DNA of 5,197 bases, from contig CBDUBU010000290.1 of NCBI GenBank assembly GCA_965365465.1, forward strand, positions 1 to 5,197. The letters run 5' to 3'. A model generated the notes under the pieces. That model was not told where the DNA came from, made no database searches, and worked only from the letters and a program-made list of their open reading frames with translations. The DNA comes from CBDUBU01 sp965365465. Lineage in GTDB: Bacteria; Bacteroidota; Rhodothermia; Rhodothermales; DASSAV01. This document shows, piece by piece, positions 1-5,197 of the stretch; position 1 is the first letter of the stretch; every line of letters begins with the position of its first letter. A program made the translations under genes and the position numbers.

Positions 1-2
1 GG

Positions 3-1097
3 CGGTACAACAACCCGCCGATGGACTTTCATTTCGTGATCGACGAGGATGCCTCCGGCAACAACTGGCGGCTCGCCCCGATCCTCCAGATGCATCCGCA
101 GGTGCTCCTGAGCCGGGAGGAGTGGGGCGGCGAGTATGCCTTTCTGGCCGCCGCCCTCCGCGATGCGGCCTCGCCTCGTCCCGGCAGCCGGGGCCGCGTT
201 GCGCTGGAGTTTTCGGATCTCCGCAGGCGGCTCGCGGAGGACAGCCGCAAGTATGTGGCCCTCGGCCTCTCGACGGATCGGCACACGTGGGAGGACAGCG
301 TGGAGCCGCTGGACTTCCCGTACACCCTGGCTGCCTTCCGGGACAAGGACGGGCAGACCCGGCTCGAAGTGTATTACGAGATCCCTGCCGACAAGATTGC
401 CCGCGATGCGGCGGACAGCCTGGAATGGGTAGCCACGGAAGTCGGCGGCGCCCTCCATGACGGCGCATGGCTTCAGGCGGCCCGCGAAGTTGCAACGCAT
501 CAGATTGCTGCTGCGCCGCCGCAGCCCCCGACCATCGATTTTCTCAGCCTCACGGCGCCGCCCGATTCCTATCAGGTGGCGCTCCACATCCGTCCGGAGG
601 GCACGCGCCTCGTTGGAGGCTATCAGTTCGGTTACAGACTGCCCGATTTTCAGGGGGCGGGGCTGAAGATGAGTGAGCTGCTTCCTGCGCGGGCCATCGG
701 ACCCGTCGGGCAGCCTGACCGGTTCAACCGGGGCAACCTGTATGTGCTGCCGGCTCCTTCTCGCACGTTTTCGGTGCGGCAACCGTTTTATGTTTACTTT
801 GAGGTGTACGGTCTACCCCTGGAACCGCCGGAGGCAGGAACCACGTTCTCCATCGCGTACGTCCTGACTCCGGAAAAAGGCAGACGCGGGCTGTTCGGGC
901 TTTTCGGCCGGGCAACCGACCGGCCCGCCCTCTCGCTGGAAACGGAACATCCGGGCGGCGAAATCTTGCCCTACGAGTACGCTGAAATCGACGCCTCGAA
1001 AGTAGACCCTGGGGATTACACCCTTACGGTTCGCGTTACCGGCGGGCCGGAAGGCGTGGCGCTGGAGAGAACAGTTCCTGTCAAGCTCACCCGCTGA
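3..1097 (+). CDS. GWxTD-type domain protein, C-terminal part (5' end outside window)
   Basis: The reading frame is open to the left edge: six codons (RYNNPP) precede the first in-window ATG at 21, so that ATG is probably internal and the N-terminus, including any signal peptide and the GWxTD motif itself, is missing. Numbering from that Met, residues 1-20 (FVIDEDASG, then WRLAP) resemble the stretch that follows the GWxTD motif. Residues 99-122 read as 'FPYTLAAFRDKDG' followed by 'TRLEVYYEIP', and residues 255-265 as 'PFYVYFEVYGL'. I associate these beta-rich signatures with GWxTD proteins of Rhodothermota and Acidobacteriota. The tail (about 270-358) looks like a beta-sandwich, with 'DPGDYTLTVRV' near the end. 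The family's biochemical role is not established, and many members are thought to be exported. The stop lies 15 bases before the flavin reductase-like start, which suggests co-transcription. The family call rests on remembered motifs, not a search; the ORF itself is very secure. Confidence 0.62.
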   Translation, partial: RYNNPPMDFHFVIDEDASGNNWRLAPILQMHPQVLLSREEWGGEYAFLAAALRDAASPRPGSRGRVALEFSDLRRRLAEDSRKYVALGLSTDRHTWEDSVEPLDFPYTLAAFRDKDGQTRLEVYYEIPADKIARDAADSLEWVATEVGGALHDGAWLQAAREVATHQIAAAPPQPPTIDFLSLTAPPDSYQVALHIRPEGTRLVGGYQFGYRLPDFQGAGLKMSELLPARAIGPVGQPDRFNRGNLYVLPAPSRTFSVRQPFYVYFEVYGLPLEPPEAGTTFSIAYVLTPEKGRRGLFGLFGRATDRPALSLETEHPGGEILPYEYAEIDASKVDPGDYTLTVRVTGGPEGVALERTVPVKLTR

Positions 1098-1099
1098 AT

Positions 1100-1104
1100 G
1101 GAGA
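1100..1104 (+). promoter_or_regulatory. Ribosome binding site (GGAGA) deciding the start at 1113
   Basis: GGAGA ends eight bases before the ATG at 1113. The upstream ATG at 1098-1100, which directly follows the preceding stop codon, shares its G with this motif and has no comparable site before it. The downstream start at 1113 is therefore preferred, and it removes five residues (MEIAP) that would not be expected in the fold. Confidence 0.6.
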
Positions 1105-1112
1105 TAGCGCCT

Positions 1113-1703
1113 ATGGCCATGATTACGCTGGATACAGAGCAGCCCGTATGGAGCCATTTTTTTACGGTTGCGCCGCTGGTCGTGATCGGCACGCGGGAGG
1201 AAAACGGGTATAACCTCGCGCCCAAGCACATGGCGATGCCGATGGGCTGGCGCAACTACTTCGGCTTCGTTTGCACGCCGCACCACCGGACCTATCACAA
1301 CGCAAAGCATAGCGGCGCCTTTACGGTCAGCTTCCCGAGGCCGACGCAGGTGGTGCTGGCGAGTCTGGCGGCCTCGGCCCGGTGCGACGCGCCGGGGACG
1401 AAGCCGGGTTTGGCCGCTCTGCCCACCGCGCCTGCCGAAGTGGTCGACGGGGTTTGCCTGGAGGATGCCTATATCTGCCTGGAATGTGAACTGGACCGAG
1501 TGGTGGACGGGCTGGGCGAAAACAGCCTGCTCATCGGGCGTGTCGTAGGCGCACGGGTGGACGAGGAGGCGCTGCGGGTTTCGGAGGGCGATGATCAGCA
1601 ACTCGTGCATCGCGCGCCCCTGATCGTGTATTTGCAGCCCGAACGCTACGCCGTCGTCGATGAAAGCTTTGCCTTTCCCTTCCCCGTCAATTTCCAGCGG
1701 TAG
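1113..1703 (+). CDS. Flavin reductase-like FMN-binding split-barrel protein
   Basis: This 196-residue protein has the order expected for the flavin reductase-like domain. An early strand 'PLVVIGTREENG' (about 21-32) leads into 'YNLAPKHMAMP' (33-43). Next comes 'NYFGFVCTP' (48-56), then 'TYHNAKHSGAFTVSFP' (60-75), the 'T..N...tGeF.v..P' signature around the flavin pocket. A C-terminal block 'APLIVYLQPERYAVVD' ends in a proline/phenylalanine-rich tail (168-196). Members bind FMN and either reduce free flavin with NAD(P)H for a partner monooxygenase or act as flavin-dependent reductases; no partner monooxygenase is in the window, so the substrate is unknown. No signal peptide is visible, so it should be cytoplasmic. 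The ATG at 1113 is chosen over 1098 because of the ribosome binding site; ATG 1119 is also possible. It ends six bases before the peptidase start, which strongly suggests translation from one message. Confidence 0.85.
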   Translation: MAMITLDTEQPVWSHFFTVAPLVVIGTREENGYNLAPKHMAMPMGWRNYFGFVCTPHHRTYHNAKHSGAFTVSFPRPTQVVLASLAASARCDAPGTKPGLAALPTAPAEVVDGVCLEDAYICLECELDRVVDGLGENSLLIGRVVGARVDEEALRVSEGDDQQLVHRAPLIVYLQPERYAVVDESFAFPFPVNFQR

Positions 1704-1709
1704 GCCGTC

Positions 1710-2879
1710 ATGAGTATGGACCAGGCAACGCACCTGCTGGAGTATTTTCGGACGCGCGAGCAGGAGATGTGCGATTTTTTGCAGCGGCTCGTGCTGGCTG
1801 AATCTCCTTCCGACGCGCCGGAGGCGCAGCTTCCTGTTTTCATCGCGCTGGAGGAGGCGCTTTCAGAGGCAGGTTATGTCGCGGAGCATATACCCGGCAA
1901 AAGTTCGGGCGGCTGCCTCTATGCGCGTCCCGCTGAGCGGCTTCGAGGTCGTCCCGTGCAACTTTTACTGGGGCATACGGACACAGTCTGGCCGGTGGGC
2001 ACGCTGGAGCGGATGCCGCTGCGCCTCAAGCAGCGCGCCCTGCACGGGCCGGGCGTTTATGACATGAAGGGTGGGCTGGCGCAGATGGTTTATGCGTTAC
2101 GCGCCCTCCGCGATTTCGGTCTCCAGCCTGCCGTAACCCCGGTCGTGCTGGTAAACTCCGACGAGGAGATTGGCAGCCCTGAATCCACACGGTTGATCCG
2201 GCGGCTGGCACGGATCGCGGATCGGGCTTTTGTGCTGGAGCCTTCGCTCGGGCCTTCAGGCAAGTTGAAAGTGGCGAGAAAAGGAGGAGGACGTTTTAAC
2301 GTCGTAGTCCGTGGAAAGGCTGCCCACGCGGGACTGGCGCCGGAAAACGGAGCAAGCGCCATCGTAGAACTGGCGCACGTGATCCAGAAGCTGCACGCGC
2401 TCAACGACGCCCAGCGCGGCATCAACGTCAACGTCGGCATGATCCGGGGCGGATTGCGTCCGAATGTGGTGGCTCCGGTGAGCCGCGCCGTGGTAGACGT
2501 GCGCGTGCCGACACAGTCGGATGCAACCCGGATTCGCCGGAGCATCCTCGACCTCACACCGGAGACGCAGGGGGTTTCGCTCAAGATCACAGGCCGGATC
2601 GGGCGCCCGCCGATGGAGTTTACACCCCGGAACAAAGTCCTGTGGGAGATGGCGGAGGAGGCAGGGCGGCGGCTCGGCCTGACGCTGGAAGCAGGCTGTG
2701 CCGGCGGCGCCTCGGATGGAAACACGACAAGCCAGTATACGGCCACCCTTGACGGGCTAGGCGCGACGGGCGACGGCGCGCACGCACGCCATGAGTTCAT
2801 CGACCTGGACAGGATGATCGAGCGCACGGCGCTGCTCGTGTTGCTGCTCCTGTCCGGGCCGCTTGCCGCCGCCGGATAA
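1710..2879 (+). CDS. M20-family zinc peptidase, carboxypeptidase G2-like (glutamate carboxypeptidase type)
   Basis: The 389-residue protein has a complete M20 catalytic and lid architecture. Expected metal ligands and catalytic residues are visible: H89 and catalytic D91 in 'GHTDTVWP', bridging D118 in 'YDMKGG', general base E152 with ligand E153 in 'NSDEEIGS', E177 in 'FVLEPS', and H358 in 'GDGAHARHEF'. The lid/dimerisation domain (about 185-300) carries H206 in 'AAHAGLAPENGASAI', and 'GGASDGN' (332-338) matches the substrate-side motif of this branch. Relatives cleave C-terminal glutamate or other amino acids from N-acylated or peptide substrates. Pseudomonas carboxypeptidase G2 is about 415 residues and exported, whereas this protein starts without a signal peptide and is probably cytoplasmic. 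The exact substrate cannot be read from sequence. The start at ATG 1710 has only a weak purine stretch (GGTAGG, 1699-1704) before it; ATG 1716 is two codons in. It lies between the flavin-binding protein and the P-loop protein in one operon-like run. Confidence 0.9.
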   Translation: MSMDQATHLLEYFRTREQEMCDFLQRLVLAESPSDAPEAQLPVFIALEEALSEAGYVAEHIPGKSSGGCLYARPAERLRGRPVQLLLGHTDTVWPVGTLERMPLRLKQRALHGPGVYDMKGGLAQMVYALRALRDFGLQPAVTPVVLVNSDEEIGSPESTRLIRRLARIADRAFVLEPSLGPSGKLKVARKGGGRFNVVVRGKAAHAGLAPENGASAIVELAHVIQKLHALNDAQRGINVNVGMIRGGLRPNVVAPVSRAVVDVRVPTQSDATRIRRSILDLTPETQGVSLKITGRIGRPPMEFTPRNKVLWEMAEEAGRRLGLTLEAGCAGGASDGNTTSQYTATLDGLGATGDGAHARHEFIDLDRMIERTALLVLLLLSGPLAAAG

Positions 2880-2902
2880 CCGTTCCCGACTTCCTCTTGC
2901 CG

Positions 2903-3937
2903 ATGTACACCCGCTACCTTTTCACTTCAGTCACCCGCATAGCCCCTTTCTCGCAGATGCCCTTTTCCGTAGAAGCGCTGCCGCGTCCGGACTGGGAAGC
3001 CGGCGACTACGTGGCCTGCGAAGTGAGCGAGACGCTGGCGGGATACAAAAGGATCGAGTTGACCAACGGGCGCATGATGGAGATCGCTCGCGGCGACCTG
3101 ATCGTGGGCGCCCTCGGCATCCGGCACGCCACGCTGGAAGCAACCGGCACGTGGGAGCAGACAGCCGAAGACGGTGGTATGCATATGCTCACCAGCGCCG
3201 GACTGCTGGGCCGGCTCACCTCGATCTCTCCGCTGCAGCCGCCTTATCCCGTGCTGCGCTACAAAGGGCACCTCCGGCTGGCGGGGGAGAAGGCGACGAT
3301 GCGCCGGTTTGTGCGTGCAGCGCCGGAGCGCCCCTTCACCGCTCCGGTAGTGCTGCTGGTCGGCTCTTCCATGTCCTCCGGCAAGACGACCGCCGCCAAA
3401 GTCATCGTCCGTCAGTTGAAGAAAGGCGGCAGCAAAGTGCTGGGGGCCAAACTGACCGGGGCAGCCCGCTACCGGGACATCCTGAGCATGGCGGACGCCG
3501 GGGCCGACCATGTGTTTGACTTCGTTGACGTGGGCCTGCCCTCGACCGTACACCCGGAGGCAGCGTATCGCACGGCGCTTCGGATGCTGTTGTCACGTAT
3601 GGCGCAGGTCGAAGTGGATGCCGCGATCGTCGAGATCGGTTCGTCGCCGCTGGAGCCTTACAATGGCGCGGCGGCCATCGAGGAGATCCGGAGCAACATC
3701 CAGTGTACGATCCTGTGCGCCTTCGACCCGTACGCGGTCTATGGCGTGACCGAGGCCTTCGGAATCCGGCCTGATCTTGTCAGCGGCGTAGCAACCAGCA
3801 CGCTTGCGGGCATTGAACTGATCGAGAAGCTGTGCGGCGTCCGCGCACTCAACCTGCTGGACCCCGATGCGGCTCCGGTTCTGAATGGCATTGTCCGGAA
3901 TGCGCTCGGACTGTCTCCGGGCAATGGAGAGGGATGA
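2903..3937 (+). CDS. Uncharacterised two-domain protein with C-terminal P-loop NTPase domain
   Basis: I do not recognise this as a named gene. Counting from ATG 2903 (344 residues), residues about 20-145 form a mixed alpha/beta region with 'GDLIVGALGIRHATLEATG' (64-82) and no motif I can name. From about 148 a hydrophobic strand 'PVVLLVG' leads into a canonical Walker A, GSSMSSGKT (154-162; bases 3362-3388). Then come 'VLGAKLTGAARYRD' (179-192) and 'AGADHVFDFVDVGLPST' (199-215). The hydrophobic strand 'DAAIVEIGSS' (239-248) could supply the Walker B acidic residue (E245). The layout recalls SIMIBI-class NTPases such as MobB or dethiobiotin synthetase-like folds, and the 'DF..G' segment loosely recalls the DUF1611/DgcN P-loop domain; this is inference. 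No signal peptide or membrane segment is evident. The frame also opens at TTG 2897, and ATG 2957 (M19) is a further candidate; none has a Shine-Dalgarno motif. It starts 23 bases after the peptidase stop and probably shares its transcript. Confidence 0.75.
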   Translation: MYTRYLFTSVTRIAPFSQMPFSVEALPRPDWEAGDYVACEVSETLAGYKRIELTNGRMMEIARGDLIVGALGIRHATLEATGTWEQTAEDGGMHMLTSAGLLGRLTSISPLQPPYPVLRYKGHLRLAGEKATMRRFVRAAPERPFTAPVVLLVGSSMSSGKTTAAKVIVRQLKKGGSKVLGAKLTGAARYRDILSMADAGADHVFDFVDVGLPSTVHPEAAYRTALRMLLSRMAQVEVDAAIVEIGSSPLEPYNGAAAIEEIRSNIQCTILCAFDPYAVYGVTEAFGIRPDLVSGVATSTLAGIELIEKLCGVRALNLLDPDAAPVLNGIVRNALGLSPGNGEG

Positions 3938-3950
3938 GTCTTTGCGGGAG

Positions 3951-3974
3951 AAGGGTCTGCGCCGGCGCATCCTT
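3951..3974. terminator. Imperfect stem-loop between convergent genes, possible bidirectional terminator
   Basis: A 12-base perfect palindrome, TGCGCCGGCGCA (3958-3969), is flanked by AAGG (3951-3954) and CCTT (3971-3974), which can extend the stem if bases 3956-3957 bulge. It sits in the only gap between the two converging transcription units. There is no T-run on either strand, so intrinsic termination is unproven, and such palindromes occur by chance in GC-rich DNA. The rest of the 59-base gap shows nothing recognisable. Confidence 0.25.
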
Positions 3975-3996
3975 GAGGCTTGCCTGCATAGTCCAG

Positions 3997-5196
3997 CTAG
4001 ACCAGCGCTTCTTCCTCGGCTATCAGCGCGATCAACCTGCCGGCCGAACGGGCGTACGTGTCGAACAGGCGGTGCGCTTCAGCCGCGTTCTGTTCGGCGC
4101 CTTCCAGCGAAGCGGCGCGCGCCTGGTTTTCCAACTGCTCACACAGCGCCGAGAGCGCATCGGCGCCCACGAGGTAGCTGCTGGACTTGAGCGTGTGCGC
4201 GGCGAACCGAACCGCATCCGGGTCTGCTGAAGCCACGCCCTTTTCAAGCCGCGTAATCAGATCCCCGGTGTTGCGAAGGTATTCTTCGAGCAGCGATACG
4301 GCGAACTCCGGATCATCCTCGCCGATGCTGCGGAACAGACGCTCCCGGATAACCGCAGCCGTCATACGCACCTCCTCCGTTTCAGGCTCCTGTGCGTCCG
4401 TCTCCTGCACGCAGGTTTCCAGAACGCACCGGAGGGATTCCATTTTCATAGGCTTGGAGAGGTAGTCATCCATCCCCGCGTCGAGGCAACACTCCCGGTC
4501 GCCGGTCATTGCATTAGCTGTCATGGCGATGATGCGGGGGCAGCCGAAACGCTTCTCATCGGCGCGGATGCGGCGAGCAGCTTCCAGGCCATCCATTTCC
4601 GGCATCTGCACGTCCATGAGCACCACGTCGTAACGCTGTCGCGTCAGCGCCTGGAGCACTTCAGCGCCATTGGCAGCGAGGTCGGCCTGATAGCCGACCT
4701 GGGCGAGCATACGAAGGGCTACCTTCTGGTTGATGAGGTTATCCTCAGCCAGAAGGATGCGCTGCCCCTTCCCTTTGGGCGGGAGCAGCGGTTCATCCTG
4801 TTTGCGTCGAGGGCCGGAGGCATCGTTAGCAGGGCGCCGGCCGGACTGCGCACGCGCTCCGAAGATCTGTACGAGGCGAGCAAAAAGGGCGGCAGGCTTC
4901 ACCGGTTTGTGCAGCACGGCAGCAATGCCGAGATCCTGGGCCTTCCGGTTGAGTTCGGCGCTCTGGTTTACCGAGGTAAGCAGCACACTTACGGGCACAG
5001 GAGGAGCGCCCGGCAAGGCATAGCGGTTGCGGAGTTCGGCAGCCAGCATCAGGCCGTCCATCTCCGGCATCTGCATATCAAGCAGGACGGCATCCACGGC
5101 GGGGTGCTGATCCAGCAGCAGGAGCGCTTCGCGTCCGGAGGTTGCCGACAGCGGGGTCATGTTCACGCAGTTCACCGACGCCCGGCAGATTTTCGG
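3997..5196 (-). CDS. Hybrid sensor histidine kinase, C-terminal part: REC-REC-Hpt (5' end outside window)
   Basis: The frame is open to the right edge, so the sensor, dimerisation and ATPase regions are presumed to lie beyond it. Residues are numbered from an in-frame GTG at 5175, which is not a real start because it falls inside a receiver domain. REC1 (to about 106) lacks its first strand and acidic pair but shows phospho-acceptor D33 in 'VLLDMQMPEMDG', T67 and K90. A linker of about 30 residues follows. REC2 (about 138-255) is complete: E144-D145, phospho-acceptor D188 in 'VLMDVQMPEMDG', T219 and K241. The Hpt domain (about 285-385) carries phospho-histidine H327 in 'AAHTLKSSS' (bases 4195-4197). 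All phosphorelay residues in view are intact. The likely role is a cytoplasmic relay from kinase to REC to Hpt and on to a separate regulator; the signal is unknown. A free-standing REC-REC-Hpt protein is possible but less usual. It converges on the + strand genes and so is probably transcribed independently. Confidence 0.88.
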   Translation of the reverse strand, partial: PKICRASVNCVNMTPLSATSGREALLLLDQHPAVDAVLLDMQMPEMDGLMLAAELRNRYALPGAPPVPVSVLLTSVNQSAELNRKAQDLGIAAVLHKPVKPAALFARLVQIFGARAQSGRRPANDASGPRRKQDEPLLPPKGKGQRILLAEDNLINQKVALRMLAQVGYQADLAANGAEVLQALTRQRYDVVLMDVQMPEMDGLEAARRIRADEKRFGCPRIIAMTANAMTGDRECCLDAGMDDYLSKPMKMESLRCVLETCVQETDAQEPETEEVRMTAAVIRERLFRSIGEDDPEFAVSLLEEYLRNTGDLITRLEKGVASADPDAVRFAAHTLKSSSYLVGADALSALCEQLENQARAASLEGAEQNAAEAHRLFDTYARSAGRLIALIAEEEALV

Positions 5197-5197
5197 C

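Noticed and set aside
813..1733. 306-codon open frame on the - strand across genes 1 and 2
   Set aside because: It is antisense to two well-supported genes, rich in Arg/His/Gln/Pro, and shows no domain. It is explained by GC-rich codon usage on the opposite strand.
2090..2827. 245-codon open frame on the - strand within the peptidase gene
   Set aside because: It is a Ser/Arg/Pro/Thr-rich composition with no motif, wholly antisense to the conserved M20 gene.
2814..2879. Internal ATG followed by a signal-peptide-like stretch (M369 onward of the peptidase, hydrophobic run then 'GPLAAAG')
   Set aside because: It ends at the peptidase stop codon after 21 residues and is simply the final hydrophobic helix of the M20 protein, so no separate exported peptide is supported.
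2863..3519. 218-codon + strand frame overlapping the peptidase end and the P-loop gene
   Set aside because: Its Arg/Ala/Gly-rich low-complexity translation competes with the frame that carries the Walker A motif and clean secondary-structure patterning.
2927..3553. 208-codon - strand frame opposite the P-loop gene
   Set aside because: It is His/Gly/Arg-rich without recognisable features, and the sense frame is clearly coding.
3885..4465. Short + strand open frames opposite the Hpt and REC2 region
   Set aside because: They lie antisense to strongly recognised phosphorelay domains, and their translations are Arg/Ser-rich without motifs.

Overview
The window is a GC-rich bacterial segment (about 60% G+C by eye) that is almost entirely coding. 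Four genes lie head to tail on the + strand (window start to 3937) and face one gene on the - strand (3997 to window end). Both outer genes run off the window. The gaps are 15, 6, 23 and 59 bases, so there is no sizeable non-coding stretch, and I see no RNA gene, mobile element, CRISPR array or long repeat. The taxon cannot be fixed from the sequence. The GWxTD-type protein at the left edge and the REC-REC-Hpt hybrid kinase at the right edge would fit Rhodothermota/Salinibacter-like bacteria, with Acidobacteriota as an alternative; this is inference from family distribution only.

Layout: (1) 3-1097 +, C-terminal part of a GWxTD-type protein, start outside the window. (2) 1113-1703 +, small flavin reductase-like FMN-binding split-barrel protein. 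(3) 1710-2879 +, M20-family zinc peptidase close to carboxypeptidase G2, with its metal-ligand motifs intact. (4) 2903-3937 +, an unrecognised two-part protein: an N-terminal domain of about 125 residues followed by a P-loop NTPase domain with a clear Walker A motif. (5) 3997-5196 -, the C-terminal end of a hybrid sensor histidine kinase carrying two receiver domains and an Hpt domain.

The spacing of genes 1-4 suggests a single transcript. The closest functional pairing is the M20 peptidase with the P-loop protein: an amide-bond hydrolase beside a putative nucleotide-dependent enzyme, in a possible amino-acid or peptide metabolism unit that also carries a flavin-binding protein. The substrate and the joint role are unknown. 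The kinase is convergent with this group, so it is probably a separate transcription unit, and nothing in the window shows that it regulates the operon. No gene here looks foreign or broken; the only truncations are at the window edges.
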